Part shown: positions 1 to 12,400 of the stretch, one piece after another | Layout: each line of letters opens with the position of its first letter | Position numbering within the stretch: the stretch's first letter is position 1 | DNA from: Eutreptiella sp. 'Long Island Sound 2002' | Taxonomy: Eukaryota; Euglenozoa; Euglenophyceae; Eutreptiales; Eutreptiaceae | DNA: 64,000 bases | Reading direction: 5' to 3' | Assembly: GCA_964036045.1 (NCBI GenBank) | Contig: OZ038384.1 | Span: 28,873,771 to 28,937,770 of the forward strand | Notes under the pieces: model-generated | Databases searched by the model: none | What the model saw: the letters and a program-made list of their open reading frames with translations, nothing else | What the model was told of the DNA's origin: nothing | Made by a program: the position numbers and the translations under genes

Positions 1-3000
1 CAGGCGCCGCCCGCACCACACACGCAACACACACAAACCCAAACAACAGGAACCCAGCAACCCCCCCGCCAGGGGGGCTGCAGGACCGCCAGAAACCGCT
101 AGGACGCAAAGGAGGACCCACCAAGCCCGCAGCCAGGAGTGGCGAACGGCCACACCCAGAAACACCCGAACGGCCACGCCCAACACCAGGACCGGGCACT
201 ACGACACCCAAACAAGCGCCGCCACCAACGCCCAAACCGGACGCCACAACACCCTCACCGGCGGACACACCCGAAACCAACGGAGGCACCATCGGCAACA
301 CCAGCGACCCCAGCACCCACCAAAACACTAGGACATGGGACACCCTCACCAACAACAGACCAACACAAAAAGCCACCCAACACTGACCAGCAACCGCACC
401 CAGCCGATCCGGTCCCCCAGCGACCCGCACCCAGAACCACCGCCACCGGCATCCACGCCATTGGAAACACCAACACCGCCAAAAATCAAGCCAGCACAAC
501 ACCCTCACCAACACCGTCACCGCCGGCACCAACGCCTACGAAACCTACGCACTCCACCACCGGTTCCAGCACCTACGTCACCCAAGCCAACGGCATCAAG
601 CACACCATCGCCGGCAACACCCCACCATCAGCGTCGCCACCAGCAACCTCTGCCACCGGAGGACACCGAAGCCACCACAGCCAGTGAGCCAACAAACCAC
701 CAAGCCCCGGCCAGGGGGAGCGAGGGCACGCGCCCGGAACCACCATGCACCACCAGCGCCGCCAACACCACCCTCACCCACAACACCACCCAGAGCAACG
801 CCTGCGCCACCTACACCAGCAGCAGCACCAGCAGACCACACCACCCACTGCACACCCACCCAGACGGAGCCACAGAAACCGCCCAGAACACAAGCCGCTG
901 ACCACCCACACACATACCCACGCCAACCACCACCAGCATCAGCAGCGTCCGAGACGCCGTGCACCATAGCGACGCCCACAACGACCGCACCACCGACATC
1001 ACCGACACCGACACCGGCAGTACGGCCTCAGCACAGACAAACCAGAGCGACAACGGCAACCGCCACGGCGACACCGCCCGGTACAACACCACCGGCATCA
1101 ACGACACCAAGGGAGCCAACACGCAGGCCAGCGACACCCATGGGTACCTCCACCAGGAGTGGCGAGGTCCCGCCCCCGCCGTCAGAACACCACCATCCAC
1201 CAGGGCAACACCCGCAGCGCCCTTGCCTTCGACATCGCCCACAGCTCCGCCGGCGGCGCCCTCGCCAGCACCGTCACCAACACCGCGACGGCCAGCCACG
1301 AGTGGCACGCCCGGAACCGCCGACCACCCAAATGCAGGCCGCGCCCAGCACCAACACCAACAACACCCACGCCAACAGACCACCACGACACACGCCAACC
1401 ACCAAATAACACCTAAGGCGCCCTCGCCTTCGGCAACACCAACGCCACCAACACCCACGGCACTATCCACACCACCACCAATCCCACCAACGACGGGCCG
1501 AGGTGCCGCCACCTACAACGCCCCCACCCCTACCACCACCACCACGGCCCCGCCACCTGGGGCAACCCCACCAACGGCGTCACCAAGGACGCCAGCACGA
1601 ACGAACGCCACCGAGCCCTCAGCCAGGAGAGGCGAACGCCCACACCCAGCAACACCCAGACGGCCACGCCCAGACCCAGGGCCAGGAACTGCGACACCCA
1701 CACCTACACTGCCGCCAACACCCAAACCAAACACCACAACACCCTCACCAGCGGAGACGCCCGGAACCAACAACAGACCAACACCAGAAACCACCCAGCG
1801 GCCAAGTTACACCCAAGGCGTTCCAACCGAGCCACCCACCGGCCCGCACCCAGCACCACCACCAGCACCAGCAGCAGCCACAGACAACCCACACACAGGC
1901 CCACACCAACCACCAGCAGCATCAACAACATCAAAGACACCGTGAACCATAGCAACGCCCGCAACGACCTCACCACCGGCATCACGGACGGCGCCACCGG
2001 CAGTGCGACCCCACCGACAGCAACCCGGAGCATCCCACATCCCACATCCCGGCGAAACACCGTCGGCAGCAAGGACACCGAGGGGGCCAGGGCCAACCCA
2101 CCAGCCAACGACGCGCATGGGAACCTCCGCCAGGAGTGGCGAGGTCCCCCCTCCGCCGTCAGAACACCACCAGGGCAACACTTACAACACCCTACAACGC
2201 CAACACACACAGCTCCCCCGGCGGCACCCCCACCAACGCCAACACCGGCACCACCGACAGCGGCAGCACGGCGACACCACCACCCAACCGCAGCAAGGCC
2301 ACCCTAAACCGCAACCGAAGCAACACATATCACTACAGACCCACAGACAGCCGAAGAGAATATCCCAACACCAGGGACAACCGACACTGCCAGGACCACA
2401 GGCCGGCCAAACACCAGCCACGAAAGGCACGCCCGGAACCACCGAACACCAACACGCAGGCCACCCGGCACCAACACCAAAAACACCCACACCACCGTGA
2501 GACACACCACCGCCAACCCCACCAACGACGAACCGAGGTACCGTCACCCACAACACCCCTAACACCACCACCACGACCCCGGCACAGAGTAACACCTATG
2601 GCACCCCCATCGACGACAACACCAAGGACGCCACCACAGCTGGCGAACAAACGCCACCAGCGCCGCCCACCAGGCCCCCAACCAAGGGTAGAAACAACAA
2701 CGCCACACACCATCGCACCCACCGCATCGAAATCACCCGGAGTATCGTCAACAACAACCAGGGGTCCCCACCACCCACCCAAGCAGCACGAAACACCACA
2801 GCAACACCACCACACCCTCGCCACCTGCGACACCACCGCCAGCACCCTCCGCAAGGAATGGCGAGGAGAAGGCCCAACAGCGCGGACCCACCCAACGTCC
2901 CCGGCACCCTCACCATCGGACCGCCACCACCGGCGCCGACCCCCAACACACCACCGTCACCAACGCCAACGCAAAAACCACACAGCCCGCACAAACGGCA

Positions 3001-4128
3001 CCAGCCAGAGCAACGCCGACACCATTCCCGACCAACTCACACGAACACCACTGAAAGCACCACCGTCGACCGAACGCCACGGCGACCCCAGGGTACGAGT
3101 CGCCCCCACCATCTGCACAACCAGCGACACCATCACCGGCACCAACCGGAACACCGACAACGACAGCCTCACCAACAACCGACACCCCCCTACCGCTGCC
3201 ACCCACCAGTCATGCCACCCACCGTCGAAGCCACCCACCAATGCCGCACCCCGAACCACACTTACACCCGAAACCGGCACCAGCACGCCCGGCCGAGCCG
3301 TCAAGGGCACCACCGCCCATGGCACCGCCTACGCTCACCACCGCCACCACCACCCCACGCGAAGCCAGGAACCCCCGGCTTCGCCAACGGCCTCAACGAG
3401 CACCGACACCACCAACACCACCAACGCCGGACGGGGACTACCCACAAACCAGGAACATCTCCACCACCAACAACCAATACACCACCCGCGGCACCCCACC
3501 ATCGCCGACACCACCACGGCACCCATCACACCTCCACCACCGGAGGCGACGTGGGCCACACCACCCGTCAACTACAGCACCCTCGCCACCACCGCCACAT
3601 CCGGCCCACAAACATTACCACCGACAACACCACATACGCCCATACGTCACCCACGCCATGCTCACCAACCATCACCTCGTCATCAGAGGCACCAACACCA
3701 CCGGCGACGACGACAGCGACAACAGCTGACCCCCAGCTGACCACCATCAACCATAGCCCAGCACCAACTTCATCTACTCTAACGCCCATACCACCCTCCC
3801 CAACAGCGCCGCCACCGACACAATCATCCACTCCGGCGCCCACACCACCCTCACCACCAACATCACCACCACCCCCCCAAGGTCAGGGCCCACGGGAAAC
3901 AGAACGGCAGAGCGAGCACGCCACCACCCGCACGCATCGCCCGCCCTACCGTACACCGCTCCGCAACACGCCCCCCCCCCCGCTTCCCCTGACAGGGCGT
4001 GCGCTCCAGCCCACTGCTGGGAAGACGACTTCGACATCCTCCCGGCCATCCGACACCTACTGGCAGCCACGGCCCCGCGCCCACAAGCCCACCAGCAACC
4101 CACGGACCCGCAAGAGCCCGACCACCCC
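1..4128 (+). repeat. Degenerate GC-rich repeat tract with Asn/Thr-rich coding remnants
   Basis: No single long frame is convincing here. The strand is very rich in ACC, AAC, GCC and CAC triplets. Short stretches in shifting frames read as Asn/Thr/Ala/Gly-rich repeats, for example TYVTQANGIKHTIAGN near 570-620 and NSAATDTIIHSGAHTTL near 3800-3855. Long-period copies are visible: 137-190 resembles 1627-1680, and 945-1210 resembles 1930-2190, both containing the phrase ccaggagtggcgaggt before a Pro/Thr-rich stretch. This looks like a once-coding, low-complexity repeat protein broken by many indels. The predicted Pro/Thr/His-rich ORFs in this tract are probably frame shadows. Function unknown. 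Confidence 0.5.
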
Positions 4129-5364
4129 ATGCCACCACGCTCCACATCCCCCGCGTCCACCGCAGACCGGAACGCGGAACACCAGCGAGAGGAGCCCGAC
4201 CCCGGCCGCGCCGCCACGCCCCCACCGCCCCCCCCCCCAAAGGACATCTACACCACGCTGGCCAGCACCCTAGCCCCCATGAACGCCGAGCAGTACTACC
4301 AGTCCGTCCAACAGGACCTCCCTGAGGACCACGCGACCCTCCAGGGATGGAAGCATGAGAAAAGGTACGACAACGAGTGGGGCACAGAGGAAGACCTTCT
4401 CTGGGACGACACCTGGAAAGGCACCGCGGACGCCTTCCTGGAGGCAGCAGCCGAAACCTACCCCCGCCCGCCCGGGGACACCAGATACGGCCTCCACGCC
4501 CTCCTAGCGTTCCACAGCTGGAAACACCGCCACACCGTCACACTCCACCCCCTCGACCACAATCCACACCGATGGACACCTGAAGACGACGCCACAGCCA
4601 CCATCACCGTACAGCAAAGCCCCGAGAACCCGGAGGAATACCACATCACCTGGGACGATCCGGCACCCCACCCCCCCGCCTCCCCCACCCTCCCAGATGT
4701 CTTCGCCACCATCAGTGCAGAGCTCCAGGAAGCGAAAGCCCCCCAGCAACTGGACGAAGGAATGCCCCAGGCACCATCACCATCAACCACACAAGACCAA
4801 CCCCGCACAGAGCCCCTCACCCACCCCATCACCACAATGGAGCTCCCCCCACAACACCGCACCACCCCAGACCGAAACGGGTTCCGAGACCTGCCGCGGG
4901 AATGGGCGGTCCACAACGGCACACTCCGGTGGGACGAAATCACACCGGGCCTCCAAGCCATCCGCCTCCACTCGATCACAGAGCCCACCACCGCCTGGGC
5001 ACTACCGACGGACCGCCACCACCTCCTCCTCACCGTCCAAGGCGATGCCACGATCACACCCACGGAAGGAGACCCCGTAACAGCAGCCCCCGCCCACGCC
5101 GTCCACATACCCCCGCAAGCATCGTCGGCACCTATGACGGTGCATCCAGGCCCCACCCCTTGGCAGGCCATCGTCATCACCTACCCCGCCTCCAATGACC
5201 ACACACACACCTGGCAGCAACGATGGGAGGACATCCGAGGGGACCTCCTCCAAGAACACCTAGGGCTCACACGCACCCACCACACCCTACAACCGATGCG
5301 AGGAGTAGGCCAAGCGCCACACGGCATACACGCTCGGGAGTATGGGCGTACGCCACACCCATAA
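4129..5364 (+). CDS. Unrecognised LINE A protein with a C-terminal cupin-like domain
   Basis: A 411-residue frame with normal amino-acid variety after a Pro-rich start. Residues about 45-180 form a mixed region with many Trp and acidic residues (for example WGTEEDLLWDDTW) that I do not recognise. Residues about 290-360 resemble a small beta-barrel cupin, with the order HHLLLTVQGDATITPTEGD, then APAHAVHIPPQ, then WQAIVITYP. These match the glycine turn, the PxxxxHxPP stretch and the last strand of AraC/ectoine-type cupins. The typical metal-binding histidines are not all present, so a catalytic role is doubtful. The frame stops at 5364, but clear coding continues in the +2-shifted frame from about 5336, so a frameshift there has split one longer protein. 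The start codon is uncertain. The cupin assignment rests on pattern only. Confidence 0.5.
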   Translation: MPPRSTSPASTADRNAEHQREEPDPGRAATPPPPPPPKDIYTTLASTLAPMNAEQYYQSVQQDLPEDHATLQGWKHEKRYDNEWGTEEDLLWDDTWKGTADAFLEAAAETYPRPPGDTRYGLHALLAFHSWKHRHTVTLHPLDHNPHRWTPEDDATATITVQQSPENPEEYHITWDDPAPHPPASPTLPDVFATISAELQEAKAPQQLDEGMPQAPSPSTTQDQPRTEPLTHPITTMELPPQHRTTPDRNGFRDLPREWAVHNGTLRWDEITPGLQAIRLHSITEPTTAWALPTDRHHLLLTVQGDATITPTEGDPVTAAPAHAVHIPPQASSAPMTVHPGPTPWQAIVITYPASNDHTHTWQQRWEDIRGDLLQEHLGLTRTHHTLQPMRGVGQAPHGIHAREYGRTPHP

Positions 5365-5721
5365 ACCCACAAGCAGCGGAGGACATCAAGACCGCCCTAT
5401 CCATCCAGCAAGCCCAGACCCAAACCCCGCACCGCAACACCCAACGAGGCTACACAATTTGGTGGGCATACAAAGACCATGACACCCTCACCCCCCAACC
5501 GGAGGCCCCCCCTCTAGACACCAACACCACCGCCCTCCTCCAAGCCGCAGCAGCGGCAGCCACACAGGTAGGGGCCCCGGAAACCTGGGGCCCACGACAC
5601 CTGGTCGAAACCAAAGTGGCGCCCCACGCGAAGGGCCAAGACAAACCCCCAGCACCGAAGCCGCTTCACCCCCCGCTCAAGCTAGACCCGACGGAACACA
5701 GCCCCCGGGATGAATGGGCGA
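5336..5721 (+). CDS. Continuation of the 4129-5364 protein after a frameshift, cut by an insertion
   Basis: After the frameshift near 5340 the reading frame goes on as GVWAYATPINPQ and later GYTIWWAYKDHD, followed by an Ala-rich segment and a basic Pro-rich segment, and reaches 5721. There a 1212-bp insertion begins. The last 228 bp (5494-5721) are repeated at 6934-7161. The offset is 1440 bp, a multiple of three, so the frame simply resumes after the insertion and runs into the 7162-9476 ORF. The uninterrupted ancestor therefore probably encoded one protein from 4129 through 9476. No known domain is seen in this piece. Confidence 0.55.
5494..5721 (+). repeat. Left copy of 228-bp direct repeat (probable target-site duplication)
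   Basis: Aligned with 6934-7161 I find a single mismatch (G at 5501, A at 6941) over 228 bp. The repeat stops exactly where the inserted element starts (5722), and its partner starts exactly after the element's 3' tail. The sequence is part of the host LINE A reading frame, so it was duplicated by the insertion and not brought in by it. Confidence 0.85.
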
Positions 5722-6933
5722 ACCGGAGTGGTATGGGGGGCCACGCCCCCCATGGACGGCGCAACGCCAGTGACGCCCGCTTTGTTGCCTGCCCAGGGAA
5801 GGCAGAGGGACGGAAAGAGACAGAGCGACCCCCCGCCCTACAGTCAGTCGGCGACCCGGTGGTGCTACTGCCCGCCTCTTACCCCAGTGCACGTCAGTCG
5901 GCGATCCAACGCACCCCACCCAGCCCCCTCCCCAGTCCCGACCCCGTGCGCGTGGACTGCGCGTGGACGGCGCACAGCCCCACCCTCAAGGCAGGATACA
6001 TAGCCGACGACACCCCTCAGCGGCGTAAGAGACACCCGCGGACGAGGGCACCCCCCCGGGGACGCCCAGCCGCCGCCCCCGCAACCCCAAGCCAAGTAGG
6101 GGGGAACCGGGACCGGACCGCCCCCCCCCAAGCACGCCAGACGGAGCACGGGACCGGGGCAGGACACGCGGAGGGGCACGGACCACATGGAACGGCCCTA
6201 CCAGCGCCCAGTGCCGGGACCACGCGAGATGCGCGCGCCACACCACCCAGCGGGGAGCGGACACCGCGAGAGCGCGAGCGCACACACACGAAAAGGACAC
6301 GCGGGGACCACCAGAAGGGCAACCGGACCGAGCGCGCGGAACGCACAGACCACCTGGAATGGCGTACCAGCGAGCGAGGGTAAGGGACACCCGGACGGGA
6401 CGGCCCGCCACACGCAACGCGGGATACGCGGGGCGGGAAGGGGGAAGAAGGGGAAACACAACACCAGGTACCGGCCCGAACCCCCCCGAACCGGCCGCGA
6501 GCGCCGCGCACACACAGACGGGACACTGCACCCGCCAAGGCAGTAGTGACGCACAGCGCCACGCCCCAACCCCTAGGCTAGGCAGCCACCGCGCCAGCCC
6601 AAGGGGGTCCCACTGGCGACAAGCCAGTAGCACGGGCCCGGCGGCGCCGGTGCCCCGGGCGACCACGCATTAGGGGGGCGACGCAGTGGGTAAGCGCCCG
6701 CGGCCACGGCTGCGAATTGATGCACTGACCGGGGAGTGGCGAAACGGGGACGCCGGGGAAGGACGGGGCTCCGAGCTCTGTGAACCCGGGGGACTCCGCC
6801 ACCAGGCAGGAGGTGCGTCTTGGAGGGCCCCCCACTAGGACCCGGTGGGGAGGATATCACCTGGCCCGACCAGGTGGCCCCCCGGGGCCGAAAGGCGTCT
6901 AGTACCCGCAAAATCAAACCTCAAACCTCAAAC
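5722..6933 (+). mobile_element. 5'-truncated non-LTR insertion of the LINE C family
   Basis: The last part of this 1212-bp segment, with the phrase ggccgaaaggcgtctagtac and a 3' tail of CAAACCT repeats (6916-6933), matches the minus-strand 3' end of LINE C at 39587-39650. Its first 100 bases match LINE C near 40640-40710 (cccgctttgttgcctgccca), so it is a 5'-truncated copy. No RT or other domain is encoded. It sits inside the LINE A reading frame, between the two 228-bp repeats. The near identity of those repeats suggests a recent insertion. Confidence 0.8.
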
Positions 6934-7161
6934 CCCAACCAGAGGCCCCCCCTCTAGACACCAACACCACCGCCCTCCTCCAAGCCGCAGCAGCGGCAGC
7001 CACACAGGTAGGGGCCCCGGAAACCTGGGGCCCACGACACCTGGTCGAAACCAAAGTGGCGCCCCACGCGAAGGGCCAAGACAAACCCCCAGCACCGAAG
7101 CCGCTTCACCCCCCGCTCAAGCTAGACCCGACGGAACACAGCCCCCGGGATGAATGGGCGA
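6934..7161 (+). repeat. Right copy of 228-bp direct repeat
   Basis: Partner of 5494-5721. It begins immediately after the CAAACCT tail of the inserted element and ends at gggatgaatgggcga, after which the LINE A reading frame continues in new sequence. Confidence 0.85.
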
Positions 7162-9476
7162 CCCACTACATCATCCCCCACACCACCACTCGCAAGAACG
7201 ACGCCGCCAAGATCACCGTCACCCGCCACCTCCCCCACACCACACAGGTGTATGAGCTGACGGCCCCCAACGTCCTCGTCACCCGTCGCCGACACGACGA
7301 GCGATACACCATACAGGCGGAAGGGGCCGCCGCGACCACCCTGTACACATGGGCAACACGGGGGGACCTCCCACACCCCACCCTCCACCACGCCCCCTCC
7401 TGGCCCACCCCCTTCCACACAGCGGACCGCCCAAACAAGAAGCCCAAACACACGGGTGTGCACAGCCACGCCCAGGAGGCCCAGCACCGACACGAAGCGA
7501 GACGCAAGGCCCGCACCCTCCACGACGACCACACCATCCCCCGCATCGGCGCCCCCCCCGCCAGGGTATCAGATACCACCCACAACCGCACGATCACAGG
7601 CATCACCACGGACTGCCTGAACCCAGCGGCGTCGCGGGCAGACGCCGTGTGGATCAGCGAAGGGCGCTCCCACACACGGGCGGTGGCGCGCCTCCACAAC
7701 ATCCAACCCCACAAACTCCAACGCGCCGTTGGACCCTTCGCCGTACACGTCACCCCGTACGGCATCGACCACCCCCGGTGTGAGCACCATGACCCGCCCT
7801 GCTCCACCCCATGCACCTCGCCCCTGCGCCAACCGCTGCCGGCCCCCACCATCACGGGCAACATGTACCTGGGCACCGTACCGGGAGACCCGGGCATATA
7901 CATCCTGCCCAACAGGTCCAGGGAACACGCCATCCCCCTCCACGGTGTAGAATCCCTCGCCCTGGGACCACCCCCACCAAAACACCAACACCAACACATC
8001 CCGGGGGACAAACGGACACAGGCCCCAGACGGGGGAAAAAAGGCCCACCAACGCGCCCTGGCCCACATCACCCTCCACCCCGCAGCCCACCTACCAAAGG
8101 ACCTCGGCACGGAGCGCCACATCGTCCTGGAGGGGCAAGCCCACCACATCATCACCGCCGCCCTGTACACCCTCGCCGCCCACGAACGCCACTGGGACCC
8201 CACAACCATCCCAGCAATGCCCCCACCGCCCCAAGGCCCCAAAGATCCCGTCACCCCCTTCCACATCGATCAACTCCTAAGCCGCAAGGCCCCCCCACAC
8301 CTCCACCCCTCCAGGATACCACTAGCCATCGCATCGTGGGACACCCTCGACACCCCCCCCCGACAACCCGCCATCCACATCCTCAAAGCGGACACCCAAT
8401 GGTGGGTCCTCCACTGGGCACACGGAGTCCTCATGGCGGCCCAGGCCTATACCCCGGAAATGGACCCGGAAGACCCCCCACGGGGCCAGCAGCGACTCCT
8501 CCAAGCCACCACCCTCACAGGCCGCGAAGGCGCCACCTGGGAAGCCCTCCACACAGCACTCTACTGGGCTCAAGGCTCCCCCAACGGCCCGGACACACCG
8601 GAACCCACAGAGGCCTGGGTCATGCAGGCCAAGACCATGAGGAACTACCACCTACACCACCCCTTCGACGACAGCCCCGCCGCACTGCCATGGCCAACAG
8701 ATCCCCCGGATACCGTGCGCAAGCTCGCCGACATCATACGCAGCCACGCGAAAGCGAAAATGCAAACACCGGCAGAACCCCCACTGAGGGATCCAGACCA
8801 GCAAGCAACGCATCCCTTCTTCAAACCCCATGCCCCGCTACCTCCAGTCCCACCCAAGCGAACGAGACGACAAAGGGGCGCACCCGCCCCCAGCCAAGCC
8901 GGAACAGCAGCGACCTCCCGACCCCCCGCGAACCCAGACCAAGCATCCTCGTCATCCTCCCTCCCACCAATACCACCGCCCCACCCGGACCAAGCATCCT
9001 CGTCATCCTCCCTCCCACCAGTACCACCGCCCCACCCGGACCAGGCATCCTCATCATCCTCCCTCCCGCCACCAGCACAGCCCCCGCCCGAAGCGTACCC
9101 AGGGTTCGAAAAAGGTGCAAAGGTCCAAGAGCCCTTCCGCAACGACCACACAGGCGACTGGATCTGGTGTGAGGGCACGATCCAGTACCGCCTCAAGGGA
9201 CCGGGGGACAACGGGGGGCCACAAGTCCGGGTGATCTGGCACCGCCAAAAGGAGCTAGACCAAGGCAGCAGCGCCCCGGACAAACCACTCGGCAACACCC
9301 TGGAACTCACCAGCGCCCACCCCATCCTGCTCCGCACCGAAGAGAACAAGGCCCACACAGGCACCAAATACACTGGGGAGCTCCCCCCGGAGTGGAGCCA
9401 AGGCCTCCCCCCGCCGCGCCCACCCAAACGCCCACGAACCGGCAAAAAGTCCCCAAGCCCCAGTCCCCCTCCCTGA
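7162..9476 (+). CDS. LINE A protein upstream of the endonuclease, unrecognised
   Basis: The frame is open from within the right 228-bp repeat (Met at 7056) to a TGA at 9474-9476. The first part is a normal globular-looking sequence with motifs such as HYIIPHTTTRKNDAAKITV, DHPRCEHHDPPCSTPC (a possible Cys/His cluster near 7770-7820), GNMYLGTVPGDPGIYILP and QWWVLHWAHGVLMAAQAY. Then come three copies of a 17-residue Ser/Pro repeat (8935-9075), and a small domain at about 9088-9330 with aromatic strands (GDWIWCEGTIQYRL, PQVRVIWHRQ), which could be a Tudor- or SH3-like barrel. The TGA at 9474 lies in the same frame as the endonuclease that follows. The two are therefore either separate ORFs 1 codon apart or one ORF with a stop. 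I do not recognise the family. Confidence 0.55.
8935..9085 (+). repeat. Three copies of a 51-bp in-frame tandem repeat
   Basis: The phrase aagcatcctcgtcatcctcc starts at 8941, recurs at 8992, and recurs once more at 9043 with small changes. Each 51-bp unit encodes a 17-residue Asp-Gln-Ala-Ser-Ser-Ser/Pro-rich linker. The period is a multiple of three, so the frame is kept, as expected for a linker under some coding constraint. Confidence 0.85.
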
Positions 9477-12400
9477 CGGGGCAAGGGCCGAGGGCACAAG
9501 CCTCCACAGCCCCGGCCCGCCCCCACCGAGGCCACCGTCAACCTCCTCGACCTCAACCACCCGGCCGTCACATACTCCAAGGACGCCACAACCGCCCTCC
9601 AAGAGCTCCCGATGACACAGGGGCCGGGGTGGGTCCCCCACCTCCTCACCTTCCAGGAACAAGGCCTACAGCGCGACGACCCCCCAGAGACCACCCCCAT
9701 ATATACCCCGGACCAGAAAGCGTACAAATGCTACTGGCACAAGGGGACCCCCCTATACGCCCAAACCGGCATCCACGTCCACCTCGTCCACCACCTCAGC
9801 GTCCCAGGGAGGCTAGGTGTCTATGAGGTCGTCGGGGACGGATGGCAACTCAACGTCATCAACACCCACGTCCCCTTCGGCGAAGCCACGGAACCCTTCC
9901 TCCAAGCCCTGGCCGAGGCATACCGCCAAATGGCCATGCTCGCCCCCACAGTCATCGTCGGCGACATGAACGCCGCCCCCACCCCAGCGGACCGAGGGGA
10001 ACAGGCCACACCCCAGGACCAAGCAGTCCGCGACACCATCGAAATGCTGGGGCTCGTGGACCTGACGGCCAGCCTCGAAGGCCAACCATCCCACTTCCCC
10101 CACCAAACGGATGCCGCCCCATCCCGCATCGACGTATGCTATGGCGACCCCACCACCATCATCCGAGCGGAGGCCCGATATGGACCCCTCCCGCTGGGAC
10201 CCACGGGCCATAGCCCCCTGCACATCCGCCTCACCATCCCCAACCTTCCCCCCACCCCCCCAGAAGATGCGGACCAAGGCCTACCACCCCCCCTGAAGAT
10301 GCCCCCGCTGCATGACAAGCATGCCTGGTCCCAATATCACAGGGCCATAGACCGCGCCCGGCGCATCCAACCAGACCCCACCGACCTACTCACAGCCATG
10401 CGCACGGCCGCCGTCGCCTGCGGCTTCCAGCAACAACCCCACACAGACGACGACCCACCACCCACAGCCCTGGGGGACATGCTCCATGACCTCTGGCATG
10501 CGAAGCAACAACTGGCGACCCTCCTCCACACCGACACCCCCCAAACCCGCCGCCAGATACACCACTGCAGGACACGGATAGCCCAAATCAGGGCGGACCT
10601 GCAGCGGTGGCACATCCACAGGCAACAGCGCATCGCCCAGGAACACGAACGGTATGCGCAACATGAACTCCCTTACAAGGCCATCCGCCACCTCAACGAC
10701 GCCATGACCGATACCGGCCACCGCACCATCACCACGGTCCGGCAGGAGGACGGCTCCCTCATCAACGACCCAGCCACAGTGCTCCAAGCCACCCAAGACA
10801 GCTTCCTCCGGCAACACACCCCCACCCAAGACACACTGGACCCAGACACCCAGGCCAAAATCGACCGCCTCCCTCGGGTCTTCAACCACGCCCAGAGGAG
10901 GCACCTGGAAAAACGCCCCTTCACCATCCACGAAGTCCGGAAGGCCATCCACAGTCTCCGGCAACACAAAACCCCAGGCTACGACGGCCTCCCTGCAGAG
11001 GCATACTACCACCTCCCCGCCCACCTCCTCCGCGTCCTCGCCCACCGCCTCTGGGACATCGTCACGGGGCGGACCCCCCTGCCACCAGACTGGGCAAACG
11101 TTGTCCGCCCCCTCTACAAAAAAGGGGACTGGGCAAACCCGGACAACTGGCGCCCCATAGTCTGTGCGGTCACGGAGGTCAAAATCGTCTGGACCATCCT
11201 CCTGCGCCGCATCCGCCCCCACCTGGACCCCCACATACCAGCGAGCCTCTGGGGGGCCATCCCAGGCCGCTCCCCACACGAGGCCATCTTCCTCCAGGAC
11301 ACCATCGCGGACATGGACCCGGTGGACCTCATCATCGCCTCCCTCGACGTCAAGGGAGCCTTCCCGAACACCCCCTGGCTCCTTCTAGAAGCGGTGTGGA
11401 AGCGCCTAGGCCTCCCCTTCTACAACTTCACCTCCGACTACATCCGCACCTGCAAATACACGGTCCGCACAGGAGCAGGCCTCACCCCCCTCCTGGAGCC
11501 AGGCAGCGGGGTCCCCCAAGGGGGAGCAGAGGGCCCCTTCCTGTACCTTCTAGTGACGCTCCCCCTGGCCCTCGCAATCGAGCAGGACTACCCGGCCTAC
11601 GCACCCTACCCCCTCCTCTCCCCCCTGGTCGGCTTCGCGGACGACACCAACCTCACCGTCGCGCACACCCCACACGACCCCCATGCCCCGGACCCCGGAC
11701 CAACGGTCACCCAACAGGCCAACGACTTACTGGACGTGACCGTCTCCTACCTCTCCCACAACAACCTCATCGTCCACCCCACAAAGTCAGTGGCCATGAT
11801 CAAGGGGTCTGCCACACCTCCCACCCTAGGGCCACAAGGGCCCCCCATGCACGTCGTGACGACTACCACCCACCTGGGGGTAGTCCAGGCCGCCAACCCT
11901 GAGGACGCCACCCTCCCTCCCAAGTTGCAGTCGCACCTCGCCCATCTCCCCAGATATGCGTCCCCGACCACCAAGGCCCTCTCCCTGTCCCACCAGAGCC
12001 TGGCGTACTACCTCACCGGGGTCTTGAACGCCTCCATAGGCTTCCAAGCACTCCACCTGACACACCCCACCACCGCCCTCCAGCCGGCCACACGCGCCGT
12101 GACCAAGGCATGGGCAGCACACGGGGGCTGGCCCACCTCCATACCCACCCGCGCCATCCGAGCGGCATGGCCCCACTATGGAGACGCCATAGGGGACGAG
12201 GTGAAAGCAGCCTATACCAGACACACCGCCCTCCTCCTTCACCGCATGACCCACAACCACTCACCGGAGGTCCGCGAGGTCACCGCCATCCGCCTCCAAG
12301 CCGCACAACGGGCCCGCAACACATGCCCGCGCTGGGTACTCCACCAGACGGGCATGCCAACCAACATGAACACGCGCCTATGGAACCACCTGCAACTTCT

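Noticed and set aside
255-3843. Many Gly/Val/Trp-rich ORFs on the minus strand opposite the ACC/CAC-rich tract
   Set aside because: They are antisense shadows of a strand made of few triplets, with no domain and biased composition.
4260-4660. OTU-type protease in the N-terminal part of the 4129 ORF
   Set aside because: No Asp-Gly-x-Cys motif is present. The WGTEEDL stretch alone is not enough.
5722-6383. Arg/Thr-rich end of the 5223-6383 ORF as a real protein terminus
   Set aside because: It is readthrough into the inserted element. The 228-bp repeat shows the native frame continues at 7162.
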